Shown here: positions 8,413 through 16,658 of the stretch, in pieces
Position numbering within the stretch: position 1 is the first letter of the stretch
How the letters are laid out: each line of letters begins with the position of its first letter
From: Emticicia aquatilis
GTDB taxonomy: Bacteria > Bacteroidota > Bacteroidia > Cytophagales > Spirosomataceae
Length of the DNA stretch: 64,000 bases
Assembly (NCBI RefSeq): GCF_014644295.1
Contig: NZ_BMKK01000012.1
Location: 124,001-188,000 of the forward strand
Direction of reading: 5' to 3'
Notes under the pieces: model-generated
What the model saw: the letters and a program-made list of their open reading frames with translations, nothing else
Database searches by the model: none
What the model was told of the DNA's origin: nothing
Translations under genes and position numbers: made by a program

Positions 8413-9789
8413 CTAAGGCAATAATTTCCCTGGATTCATGATATTATCGGGGTCGATGGCTCGTTTGATGGTTCGCATCATATTGAGTGCATCACCGTGT
8501 TCGGGCTGCATAAAATGAAGTTTTCCAATACCAATTCCATGCTCACCTGTACAAGTTCCACCAAAATCTAAGGCTCGTTTTACTAATCTTTCGTTGAGAG
8601 CTTTTGCCCGTTCAATTTCGTTGGCATCATTAGGGTCAACCACAATAGTTAAGTGAAAATTCCCATCGCCTACGTGACCCAAAATTGGTGCTAAAATATT
8701 TGTTTCGGCGATATCTACTTGAGTATCAACAATGCACTTAGCCAGCTTTGAAATTGGCACACACACATCTGTTGACATCAATTTACCTCCCTCTCGTAAA
8801 GCCACCGCAGCTGGTGCAGCATCGGTTCTGGCACGCCATAATTTTTTGCGATTTTCTTCGCCTTTTTCCCACAAAAACTCAATTACCTTGTGTTCATGGG
8901 CAATTTCCTCTACCTTTCTTATCTGCTCTTCTAACTCAACCTTTGAACCACCAAACTCTAAAAAAAGCGTTGGTTTTTCGGCATAATTGAGGGCAGAGTA
9001 TAGGTTAATGGCACGCATCATTTGGTCGTCGAGTAGCTCAATTTTAGCCATCTGAATACCCTTTTGGATAGTTTTGATGACAGTGTTTACCGCCAACTCA
9101 ACACTCGGAAACGAACACACGGCCGCAAAAATAGCCTCTGGATAACTATGAAGTTTGAGCGTAAGCTCAGTTATGATTCCGAGTGTACCTTCTGCCCCAA
9201 CCAATAATCGAGTGAGGTCATAGCCAGCAGATGATTTCTTGGCTTTGCTTCCTGTGTGAATCACGTCGCCATTCGGTAAAACTGCTGTGAGTGTCAGCAC
9301 GTTATCTTTCATTGTGCCATAACGCACCGCATTTGTTCCCGATGCTCTGGTGCTGGCCATACCACCTAAAGTTGCGTTTACTCCAGGCCCAATCGGAAAG
9401 AAAAAGCCACTTCCTTCTAAAGCTTCATCAATTTGGTTGCGAGTTACACCCGATTCTACGGTTACGTACATATCATCAGTATTGATTTCGATGATATGAT
9501 TCATCTTGCTTAAATCAACACAAACACCTCCTTCGAGAGCTAAAACATGTCCTTCGACCGAAGTGCCTGCTCCAAAAGGAATAATCGGAGTTTTGTGATT
9601 GGCACAAATCTTTACGATTTCGGCAATTTCTTGGGTATTTTTAGGAAAAACTACACAATCAGGCGGTGTACAGGCATGGTAGCTGTAACCAACACCGTGT
9701 TCGTTTCGGATGTTTGTTTCGCTCGTTACACGGTCTTGCAATAGGCTTTTTAGTTCTTCAAAAACCGACTGATTGAATCGTTTTTCCAT
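8413..9789 (-). CDS. FAD-linked 2-hydroxyacid dehydrogenase (D-lactate/glycolate oxidase GlcD family)
   Basis: A 458-residue flavoprotein. The N-terminal FAD-binding-4 domain (about 35-215) has the PIIPFGAGTSVEGH and GPGVNATLGGMASTRASGTN flavin loops; the C-terminal FAD-oxidase domain (about 220-455) has the histidine-rich GHVGDGNFH substrate/metal motif and ends with TGEHGIGIGK. The family oxidises D-lactate, glycolate or D-2-hydroxyglutarate and passes electrons to quinone or an electron-transfer partner. There is no GlcE or GlcF gene beside it. Being upstream of murQ (107 bp), whose product is D-lactate, favours a D-lactate role, though only weakly. Confidence 0.9.
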   Translation of the reverse strand: MEKRFNQSVFEELKSLLQDRVTSETNIRNEHGVGYSYHACTPPDCVVFPKNTQEIAEIVKICANHKTPIIPFGAGTSVEGHVLALEGGVCVDLSKMNHIIEINTDDMYVTVESGVTRNQIDEALEGSGFFFPIGPGVNATLGGMASTRASGTNAVRYGTMKDNVLTLTAVLPNGDVIHTGSKAKKSSAGYDLTRLLVGAEGTLGIITELTLKLHSYPEAIFAAVCSFPSVELAVNTVIKTIQKGIQMAKIELLDDQMMRAINLYSALNYAEKPTLFLEFGGSKVELEEQIRKVEEIAHEHKVIEFLWEKGEENRKKLWRARTDAAPAAVALREGGKLMSTDVCVPISKLAKCIVDTQVDIAETNILAPILGHVGDGNFHLTIVVDPNDANEIERAKALNERLVKRALDFGGTCTGEHGIGIGKLHFMQPEHGDALNMMRTIKRAIDPDNIMNPGKLLP

Positions 9790-9821
9790 ATTGTGTTAAT
9801 ATAATTATATAGAACCAAGAG

Positions 9822-9845
9822 ACTTTATAAGATACTTTATAAGAG
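9822..9845. repeat. Two tandem 12-bp units (ACTTTATAAGAT / ACTTTATAAGAG) before the dehydrogenase
   Basis: Two adjacent 12-bp copies differing at one base lie 33-56 bp upstream of the dehydrogenase start. CTTTATAAG is itself near-palindromic. Their position suits a regulator site, but no regulator can be named. Confidence 0.45.
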
Positions 9846-10067
9846 TCTTTGCAAACATTTCTATCTTTGAGCGAAAAGCTTGTGTCTATGTCTGTCTCTT
9901 CTTTAAAACATCTAATATTTTTCCTTATGATGAAAGAAAAAAAGCACCAATATAACCATTCCAAGCTAATTAAAATCTGTTTTAATAGTTACTTTTAATT
10001 ATACTAAAAACGGGTTTGTCATTTATGAATTTAGAGTCGATGTTTATCACTAAAACTATCTCCTTTT

Positions 10068-10748
10068 TTACATTTTCTTTCTAAATTCAAAAACAATAAA
10101 ATCTTCTTTTTTAAGATATGGCTGGTATTTTTTAAAAAGTATAAGGTTATGTTTGGTAAATAAATTTATTAACTCTGACTCTAAAAACATTGGTTTTCCG
10201 CACCCTTTATGCCTTTTGTTAGGTTTGCTCGAAATATACTCAGAAACAAATAGGCTCCCGTTATTTGAAAGTTTTTGTTCAATATCACACAACATTTCAT
10301 AGGAGTTCGAGAATTCATGTAAAGAGTTTTCAATCAAAATTTTATCAAATAATATTTTAGGTAGTTTGGTTGAAATGCTATCTCCTATATAAATCCTAAA
10401 CTCTGATTTTGTTTGCTTTCCGTATCTATTCTGAAGCAAGAAAATTTCTTTTTCTAATAAGCTGACGTTTAAAAACTGAGCATTGATATCTTCAAGGTAA
10501 AAGTAAAGTTTGGGAGACTCTAATGAATATATAATTTCATTTATACCCCAACCAGCCCCAATGCTTGCAACTTTTTCGTTTTCTTTAAATTTATAAATTG
10601 GTTGATAACATTCATTTTCAAAAGCAATATGCTTTTTTTTAGTCACACTACTGGGAATATTAAAATTTTGACCATCTATCTTAAATTCATATTGTCCAAA
10701 CATTTGAGCAGGAATCAATAAGATTAAAAGTAATTGGATTTTAAACAT
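10068..10748 (-). CDS. Exported class I SAM-methyltransferase-like protein
   Basis: A 226-residue protein that begins with a convincing signal peptide (MFKIQLLLILLIPAQMFG-Q, cleavage near residue 18) followed by a Rossmann methyltransferase-like domain. Motif I is VASIGAGWGIN (60-70), an acidic residue ends strand 2 (FYLEDIN), and ILIENSLHEF resembles the motif IV region. Four cysteines are present, including HKGCGKP. Class I methyltransferases need cytosolic S-adenosylmethionine, so export to the periplasm is unexpected; it may bind another ligand or be a non-catalytic relative. It starts 13 bp after the M20 dipeptidase stop, so it is probably cotranscribed. I do not recognise a named family. 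Confidence 0.7.
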   Translation of the reverse strand: MFKIQLLLILLIPAQMFGQYEFKIDGQNFNIPSSVTKKKHIAFENECYQPIYKFKENEKVASIGAGWGINEIIYSLESPKLYFYLEDINAQFLNVSLLEKEIFLLQNRYGKQTKSEFRIYIGDSISTKLPKILFDKILIENSLHEFSNSYEMLCDIEQKLSNNGSLFVSEYISSKPNKRHKGCGKPMFLESELINLFTKHNLILFKKYQPYLKKEDFIVFEFRKKM

Positions 10749-10761
10749 ACTTGTCTCCTTT

Positions 10762-12141
10762 TTACTTCATCAATTCAGCATAATGCTTGAAAAATAAAGG
10801 AATGGTTTCGATTCCCTTAAAGAAATTAAACAAACCATAATGCTCATTGGGTGAATGTAGGGCATCCGAATCTAAACCAAAGCCCAAAAGGATTGATTTC
10901 AGACCTAATTCTTGCTCAAATAAAGCCACAATCGGAATACTTCCACCACCTCTTGTTGGAACTGGCTTCTTGCCAAAAGCTTCTTCCAAAGCCAGAACTG
11001 CGGCCTTATAACCAGCCGAATCTGTCGGCGTTACGTAAGGTTGTCCACCGTGGTGGCGAGTCACTTCAACCTTCACCGTTGGTGGAGCAATAGCTTTGAA
11101 GTGTGCTTCAAACAAATCTGCAATTTCTTCCCAATCTTGGTCAGGTACGAGTCGCATCGAAATCTTAGCAAATGCCTTTGATGGCAATACTGTTTTTGAA
11201 CCTTCGCCTGTATAGCCACCCCAAATACCATTGACATCAAGCGTCGGGCGGATGCTTGCACGCTCACGAGTAGTATAGCCTTTTTCGCCCGCAACTTCGG
11301 CAATATCAAGGTCTTTTTTATATTCTTCTAAATCGAACGGTGCTGACTCTAAATCATCACGCTCCGCTTGCGATAGTTCGGCAACTTTATCGTAAAAACC
11401 TTTGATTGTTACTTTTCCATCAGCATCGTGCATCGAGGCAATCATTTGACAAAGTACATTTACAGGGTTTGCTACTGCTCCACCGTAAACGCCTGAGTGT
11501 AAATCACGGTTCGGGCCGGTAACGGCAACTTCCATGTAAGTCAGTCCACGCAAGCCAGTTTCTACCGAAGGAATATCGTTAGCTATGATTGAAGTATCAG
11601 AAATCAAAATCAAATCGGCGGCGAGTTTTTCTTTGTTTGCTTTTACAAACACACCTAAGTTTTCAGAACCTACTTCTTCTTCGCCCTCAAACATTATTTT
11701 TACATTACACGGCAAACCTCCTTGTGCCAACATCATTTCTATTGCTTTTACGTGCATATAGATTTGTCCTTTATCGTCGCACGAGCCACGGGCAAAAATT
11801 GCTCCGTCGGGGTGATTTTTCGTTACTTTAATGGTTGGTTCAAAAGGTGGAGAGTCCCACAATTCGTAAGGGTCGGCAGGTTGCACATCATAGTGTCCAT
11901 AAACCAAAATCGTTGGTAATGATGCATCTACAATCTTCTCGGCATATACAATTGGGTGGCCTGCGGTTGGGCAAATCTCCGCTTTATCGAGGCCAGCAGC
12001 CAATAATTTTTCTTTTACGAATTCAGCCGCACGAAGCATATCTGGCTGAAACTTTGAGTCGGCACTCACTGACGGAATTCTAAGAAAATCAAAAAGTTCG
12101 TCTAAAAAACGGTCTTTATTTTGTTCGATGTAAGTGTTCAT
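10762..12141 (-). CDS. M20-family metallodipeptidase
   Basis: A 459-residue cytosolic zinc peptidase counted from the ATG at 12141 (a TTG three codons earlier is possible). The di-metal site is seen in YGHYDVQP (His83, Asp85), ARGSCDDKGQ (Asp122) and the catalytic pair EGEEEVGS (Glu154/Glu155). A dimerisation lid follows, with GGGSIPIV and HSPNEHYG near the C-terminus. Relatives hydrolyse dipeptides such as carnosine or Cys-Gly, the exact substrate varying. It is the first gene of a likely two-gene unit with the exported methyltransferase-like protein. Confidence 0.94.
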   Translation of the reverse strand: MNTYIEQNKDRFLDELFDFLRIPSVSADSKFQPDMLRAAEFVKEKLLAAGLDKAEICPTAGHPIVYAEKIVDASLPTILVYGHYDVQPADPYELWDSPPFEPTIKVTKNHPDGAIFARGSCDDKGQIYMHVKAIEMMLAQGGLPCNVKIMFEGEEEVGSENLGVFVKANKEKLAADLILISDTSIIANDIPSVETGLRGLTYMEVAVTGPNRDLHSGVYGGAVANPVNVLCQMIASMHDADGKVTIKGFYDKVAELSQAERDDLESAPFDLEEYKKDLDIAEVAGEKGYTTRERASIRPTLDVNGIWGGYTGEGSKTVLPSKAFAKISMRLVPDQDWEEIADLFEAHFKAIAPPTVKVEVTRHHGGQPYVTPTDSAGYKAAVLALEEAFGKKPVPTRGGGSIPIVALFEQELGLKSILLGFGLDSDALHSPNEHYGLFNFFKGIETIPLFFKHYAELMK

Positions 12142-12187
12142 TATATCCAAGAAATGCTAAAATATTCGATTATTTATAAATCTACCC

Positions 12188-12195
12188 CAAAAGTA
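12188..12195 (-). promoter_or_regulatory. Putative -7 element TACTTTTG for the M20 dipeptidase
   Basis: Minus-strand TACTTTTG matches TAnnTTTG 47 bp before the dipeptidase ATG. A TTTG word lies 15 nt further upstream (12214-12211), slightly closer than the usual 17-23 nt. Confidence 0.4.
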
Positions 12196-12236
12196 AATCT
12201 TATTTCATTTCAAAATTCAGATTATAGGAAGTCTTT

Positions 12237-13118
12237 TTATATTTCAACAATCAACGTTTTATTTAATACCCCTTTTCCACCTGCCATAATTTTCTCTACC
12301 TGCCCATTTTTTATAATCAAATCTACTATAATTAAAGATGGTGAGGGTTTTTCCATAAACCGCCCTTGTTGAATTAAAATTCGTTCTTTCTTCAATTCAA
12401 ATTTATCATAAAGATAAAATGCCAGTGGGCCTGCCGCCATTCCAGTACCAGCTTCTTCTTCTATTCCGTATCTTGGACCAAACATTCTGGTTTCTGCTTC
12501 TCTTTCAACATTACCAGTTTGGGTGCAGAAAACATAGTAGCCTATTAAGTCTAATTCTTCACTTATTTTATTGATATTATCAAAGTCTGGCTTGATATTT
12601 TTTAATATTTCTGGGTTTGCTACTGGTATGATGGCAAAAGAGTTTCCAGTATTAACAATAGAAATAGGAGCATTCTCCAACAAATCATTTTTAGTCAAAT
12701 ATAATGACTTTAATATAGCATCTTGTTTCTCCCGAATATCAATATATTTGGGAGTTCGCTGCTCCATAAAAGCCCAATCATTTTGTATTAAAATCTCCCT
12801 TACCCCATCAATGGTTTCTTTTGAAGAATATTGACTTTTTATCTTTCCTAACTTTGATAGATATGAAAAAGTTGCGATTGTTGCATGACCACAATGGGCA
12901 ATTTGTCGAGTAGGCGTAAAGAAATCAAGCTTAAAATCTGCTACTTGTGATTTTGAAACAAAAGCAGTCTCAGATAAACCGACTTTGGCGGCAATTTTTA
13001 GTTTTTGGTCATTTGTTAGATTATCAGCATCTAATACCACTCCCGCTGGATTCCCTCCATCTTCACCATCAATAAAAGCACTCAGAATTTGAACTTCTAT
13101 TTTTTGAAAATTATTCAT
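12237..13118 (-). CDS. PhzF-family isomerase/epimerase
   Basis: A 293-residue protein of the PhzF/diaminopimelate-epimerase fold. The N-terminal half has GGNPAGVVLD and the catalytic glutamate in GLSETAFV (Glu50), followed by TPTRQIAHCGHATIA; the C-terminal half has the mirror motif EEEAGTGMAAGPLAFYL. In phenazine producers PhzF isomerises dihydro-hydroxyanthranilate, but most family members have unknown substrates, and no other phenazine genes are present here. The adjacent sigma-factor gene on the same strand lies 74 bp upstream. No phenazine role should be assumed. Confidence 0.9.
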   Translation of the reverse strand: MNNFQKIEVQILSAFIDGEDGGNPAGVVLDADNLTNDQKLKIAAKVGLSETAFVSKSQVADFKLDFFTPTRQIAHCGHATIATFSYLSKLGKIKSQYSSKETIDGVREILIQNDWAFMEQRTPKYIDIREKQDAILKSLYLTKNDLLENAPISIVNTGNSFAIIPVANPEILKNIKPDFDNINKISEELDLIGYYVFCTQTGNVEREAETRMFGPRYGIEEEAGTGMAAGPLAFYLYDKFELKKERILIQQGRFMEKPSPSLIIVDLIIKNGQVEKIMAGGKGVLNKTLIVEI

Positions 13119-13192
13119 CTTGAAATCTAATTTGATTGTTAAAAAATATTTACAATCAATAGACGATTATAGTATATAAAAGACGCAAAATA

Positions 13193-13732
13193 CTATATAA
13201 ATTCTGAAGGAGATTTATAGCCGATGATATTGTCATTGGTATCAGTTTCAACGTTCTTGCAGTCCAAAATAAGGCTCTTTAATTGATTTTTTGCTCTTTG
13301 TACTCTTGATTTTGCACCAGAATGAGAAATATTCAAGTTTTCTGCTAACTCTATTTGTGAAAAGTTTTGAAAAGAAGTCAATAAAATAGATTTTTTATAT
13401 TTTTCGGGCAAAAGACTAATTTTAAGATTGATACAACTACTTAATGCCTGATATAGGGGTTCTTCGTAAGCTTGCTCAGGAAAATCCAAATCTTCAATTT
13501 GAAAACTTGGTTTGTTTTCACGAAAATGGTCAGCAATAGCATTTCTTGTTATTTGATATACCCAAGAAGTAAGCTTAGTATAATCGTTAAGCCGATGGAT
13601 ATTCAAATGAATTTTCAGAAAAACTTCTTGAAGAATATCATTACTGTCATCAATATTTTTTACTTTATTCCTAATAAAGTTTTTCAACTCTTGGTGTAAA
13701 TCTATCCATATTTCTTCAACAACCTTGTTCAT
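13193..13732 (-). CDS. sigZ: SigZ-type RNA polymerase sigma factor (sigma-70 family)
   Basis: A 179-residue alternative sigma factor. Region 2 covers about residues 10-75 (DILQEVFLKIHLNIHRL, WVYQITRNAIADHFR) and region 4 about 95-155 (LLPEKYKKSILLTSFQNFSQIELAENL then ISHSGAKSRVQRAKNQLK). The CINLKISLLPEKY and HSGAKSRVQRA segments and the terminal cysteine motif are typical of SigZ. Unlike many ECF genes it has no adjacent anti-sigma gene; it sits just upstream of phzF on the same strand, so the two may be coexpressed. Its regulon is unknown. Confidence 0.88.
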   Translation of the reverse strand: MNKVVEEIWIDLHQELKNFIRNKVKNIDDSNDILQEVFLKIHLNIHRLNDYTKLTSWVYQITRNAIADHFRENKPSFQIEDLDFPEQAYEEPLYQALSSCINLKISLLPEKYKKSILLTSFQNFSQIELAENLNISHSGAKSRVQRAKNQLKSLILDCKNVETDTNDNIIGYKSPSEFI

Positions 13733-13791
13733 ACTACTTAGACTATTTATTGTAATTCAACAAAATTTTGTAAGATTTTTATTGTCAAATT

Positions 13792-14403
13792 TTATTTCTT
13801 CGCACCAAACTTACTTTCAGTTCCTTTGAGTAGGCGTTGAATATTCTGGCGGTGCATAACCGCTAAAATAATGAATATCAGCCAAGCAAAACCAATGGCA
13901 TATTTATCGGCATAATCATTCCACAGATTGAAAGTCAACTGAATCGGAAAAGCCAATGCTCCGAGAATCGACCCCAACGACACATATTTGGTAGCAAATA
14001 CAATAATCATAAAAACTACCATACAACCCAAAGCCGCCCAAGGAAAAGTGGCCACCAAAACGCCCATTGCAGTAGCCACGCCTTTACCGCCTCTAAATTG
14101 TGCAAAAATCGGAAAAATATGTCCAGCAATCACGGCTAAACCCATGATTAGAGGCAAAATGCTATCTGTTTCGGTTGAAAAAAGACATGCGGCTTTTACG
14201 GCTAAAAAACCCTTCAAAAAATCGACGATAAGAACAATGATACCGGCTTTTTTGCCAAGCGTACGAAGTGAATTGGTTGCCCCTGCATTTCCGCTTCCGT
14301 GCTGACGAACATCTACTCCATGAAAAATTTTACCGTACCAAACTGCTGTGGGAATTGAACCTGCTAAATAGGCGAAAATAGTGCTAAAAATCATTAAGGT
14401 CAT
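13792..14403 (-). CDS. plsY: Glycerol-3-phosphate acyltransferase PlsY
   Basis: A 203-residue inner-membrane enzyme that transfers the acyl group from acyl-phosphate to glycerol 3-phosphate, the first step of phospholipid synthesis. It shows the three family motifs: GSIPTAVWYGK near the start, RQHGSGNAGATNSLRT, and FRGGKGVATAMGV, plus five to six hydrophobic helices. I chose the ATG at 14403; an in-frame TTG 24 bp upstream is less likely because the -7 promoter-like box overlaps it. No plsX is adjacent. Confidence 0.95.
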   Translation of the reverse strand: MTLMIFSTIFAYLAGSIPTAVWYGKIFHGVDVRQHGSGNAGATNSLRTLGKKAGIIVLIVDFLKGFLAVKAACLFSTETDSILPLIMGLAVIAGHIFPIFAQFRGGKGVATAMGVLVATFPWAALGCMVVFMIIVFATKYVSLGSILGALAFPIQLTFNLWNDYADKYAIGFAWLIFIILAVMHRQNIQRLLKGTESKFGAKK

Positions 14404-14424
14404 TTGTTGATGTTGATAGGATGG

Positions 14425-14432
14425 CAAAATTA
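14425..14432 (-). promoter_or_regulatory. Putative plsY -7 element TAATTTTG
   Basis: Minus-strand TAATTTTG lies 22 bp before the chosen plsY ATG, giving a very short leader. No -33 TTTG is seen at the right spacing. Confidence 0.4.
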
Positions 14433-14460
14433 CACAAAATTGTGATATTTCGTGTTAGTC

Positions 14461-14510
14461 CCACAACAAAAAACACATAAGATACTGACAAACAGCAACT
14501 TATGTGTTTT
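14461..14510 (-). terminator. Rho-independent terminator of the glycogen synthase gene
   Basis: Arms AAAACACATAAG (14470-14481) and CTTATGTGTTTT (14499-14510) form a 12-bp stem, followed on the minus strand by a T-rich tract. It lies about 90 bp after the glycogen synthase stop. Confidence 0.75.
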
Positions 14511-14597
14511 ATATTTTATTTAAAATTGTATATTTTCAAACATTTCTATACTAAAATAGCAGTAAATTCAGAAATTAATACCACTATTTTATAGACA

Positions 14598-16463
14598 TTA
14601 CATACGTGTTACGCCCTTGCGTTTGAGAGCTAAATCATGGGCAGTATCGTAGTATGAACGTAGGTTTGTCCAGTCGAAAATTTCGGAGATATTTTCAACA
14701 CGATTACGCTGCATGATACGGTCACGACGATTCATAGTTACGAATTTATACAAAATCTCGGCCAGTTGGTCGGCGGCTTTATCGAAGTTTTTAGTCTTAC
14801 GATTGACCACATAAACTCCTACATTATCGTAGTCTTTCATTAATTGCATGATGAAATCTCCGAAACCTGATAAATCACTCGTCACGGTCGGGATTCCTCG
14901 TACTACGCACTCAAGTGGCGTATAACCCCAAGGCTCATAATAACTCGGAAATACGCCCAAATGACAACCACGCACAAACTGACTATATTCCATACCAAAA
15001 AGTGGATTGGTTGGCGAAATAAAATCTGGGTGATACACAAATTTTACTCGGTCTTGCTCGTGGTTGAGTAAATTGGTTTCTTTCAAATAATCGGTAATAT
15101 CATCAGGTTGTTTGAGCAAGTGCGTTACGGTATGAGGTAGTTTTTTGGTTTTCCAAGTCTGAATCGTGCGACGCAAACGAAGTCTCCAATATTCATCCAC
15201 AAATTCATTCAAATCAGGTAGATTCGGGTCATCGTTTGATGCCGAAGCGTGGAAAAGATGCTCACCAATTTGCTTTTCGATTGATTCGCAAGTCTGACGA
15301 ATCTCCTCCATTACGGCTCTCGACTGCAAAACCTCGGGGTCAATCGAATGTACTGGATTTTTGGTGATGATAAACATCACAACTGTTGTATCAATACCCG
15401 CCTGTACGAGTTTGAAGTTGAGACGTTTGAGGGCTTCGAGCGTGAGGTCATAACCTTTGTTGCGGAATTCATAACGCCCCGAAGTAAAGAAATAAAGTGT
15501 ATTATCCAAATCCCACGAATAACTTTGGAAGAAATGCCCCATCACAAACTGATGGATTTTTTCTTTGTATTTCATGTGTAAATTTTGGAATTCGTGCGTA
15601 GCCGCAAAACGAGTTACATTCAGACCATTTGGTAAAATCAAATCGCACGTTCTTCCAAAAAACACCTCACATTCTTTGGCCGTTACATCACTCACGGTCG
15701 TAAGTACATGAGATTTTTGAGCAGCCAAACGTTCAATTTTCGCTTGGGCTTCGATTCCATAATTTTTGGCTTCAATATCCCAATCGTATCCCGATAGTTT
15801 TTCGTAGAAATCAGCCTCGTTTCCTGCGATATAACGCCCCAACATGGTTGCGTGAGTTGTGAAAACGGTTGAAATCGGCACGTTATCAGTGCGAATATCT
15901 ATCAAGGCTGTTGCGGCCATCCACTCGTGGAAGTGAGCCACAATATCATTTTTATAGCCATAAGTTTCACCAAATTCTGTTAAAAATACACGAATCATTT
16001 CGCCGAGAGCAATTACTTGGTCAACGAGCGGCTCGGCATTAAGTGTAGAAATCTGATGTCTTTCCCACAGTTTAAATTTATAATCGTTAGTATTTTTTAG
16101 AAGAGCTTTAAAATCAAGTAATACAATTTTTGGCTTACCCGTCACAAGCCAACGACCATAATGAGCATCAAAGCCCATTTCTTGCATTTTCTTAACAGTC
16201 TTGCCAAACGGAGATTCGTCGAGGTCAGCGATAGGTTCAAACTCAATCATTGCCGTATTCGGGAAATATGGCCCAACGAGGCAATAATTTTCGCCCCACT
16301 CTTCTACCATCGAAGGTACTTTTGAGCGAATAACGGTGTAAATCCCCCCTACTTGGTTGCATACCTCCCAAGCTATTTCCATCAACATTGGCTTCTTTTG
16401 TTCGCGTGGCTTAATACTAATGGTTTCTTCTGATTCTTTCTTTAATTTTGCTTTGGTTGCCAT
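14598..16463 (-). CDS. Glycogen synthase, GT3 (eukaryote-like) family
   Basis: A 621-residue GT-B glycosyltransferase matching the animal/fungal glycogen synthase family (GT3) and not bacterial GlgA (GT5). Evidence is the N-terminal WEVCNQVGGIYTVIRSK motif (about 33-49), HFHEWMAA, the TTHATMLGRYIAG segment, and the C-terminal donor-site motif SYYEPWGYTPLECVVRGIPT with two adjacent catalytic glutamate positions (in PW-GYTPLE). It adds glucose from a nucleotide sugar to glycogen. The length is 80-100 residues short of the eukaryotic enzymes, which carry regulatory tails absent here. GT3 synthases are common in Bacteroidota, so recent transfer need not be invoked. Other glycogen genes are not adjacent. 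Confidence 0.94.
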   Translation of the reverse strand: MATKAKLKKESEETISIKPREQKKPMLMEIAWEVCNQVGGIYTVIRSKVPSMVEEWGENYCLVGPYFPNTAMIEFEPIADLDESPFGKTVKKMQEMGFDAHYGRWLVTGKPKIVLLDFKALLKNTNDYKFKLWERHQISTLNAEPLVDQVIALGEMIRVFLTEFGETYGYKNDIVAHFHEWMAATALIDIRTDNVPISTVFTTHATMLGRYIAGNEADFYEKLSGYDWDIEAKNYGIEAQAKIERLAAQKSHVLTTVSDVTAKECEVFFGRTCDLILPNGLNVTRFAATHEFQNLHMKYKEKIHQFVMGHFFQSYSWDLDNTLYFFTSGRYEFRNKGYDLTLEALKRLNFKLVQAGIDTTVVMFIITKNPVHSIDPEVLQSRAVMEEIRQTCESIEKQIGEHLFHASASNDDPNLPDLNEFVDEYWRLRLRRTIQTWKTKKLPHTVTHLLKQPDDITDYLKETNLLNHEQDRVKFVYHPDFISPTNPLFGMEYSQFVRGCHLGVFPSYYEPWGYTPLECVVRGIPTVTSDLSGFGDFIMQLMKDYDNVGVYVVNRKTKNFDKAADQLAEILYKFVTMNRRDRIMQRNRVENISEIFDWTNLRSYYDTAHDLALKRKGVTRM

Positions 16464-16504
16464 GTTGCTTAAAAAAATGGTAAAACATAGGGTTGAATTA
16501 GCTT

Positions 16505-16537
16505 AAAAAATTTAACAATAGCAATAAAAAATTTAAC
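16505..16537. repeat. Direct repeat AAAAAATTTAAC, 21 bp apart
   Basis: Two exact 12-bp copies (16505-16516 and 16526-16537) are spaced by 21 bp, two helical turns, in the divergent region between glycogen synthase and the exporter. The spacing suits cooperative binding of a regulator, but AT-rich sequence makes chance similarity possible. Confidence 0.35.
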
Positions 16538-16658
16538 TTTTCAAACAATACTGATTCAAAAAGTGGATTTTTAGAGTTTCTGCTATTTTTTGCATAAATT
16601 TCTCATAGCAAATCTATCATATTCGTCGGTTCATTCTATTAATATTAGGTTATTTTTT

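Noticed and set aside
9758-9964. A 68-residue open frame overlapping the start of the FAD-linked dehydrogenase
   Set aside because: It overlaps a confident gene, is low in complexity (SYKVSYKVS from the 12-bp tandem repeat) and has no start context or family match.
10068-10748. A cytosolic start downstream of the signal-like N-terminus of the methyltransferase-like gene
   Set aside because: The next methionine codons lie inside or after the hydrophobic stretch (residue 16) and a later start would remove the beginning of the domain; the signal peptide is the simplest reading.
12237-13118. Phenazine biosynthesis cluster suggested by PhzF
   Set aside because: No other phz genes are near, and PhzF homologues are widespread with unknown substrates.
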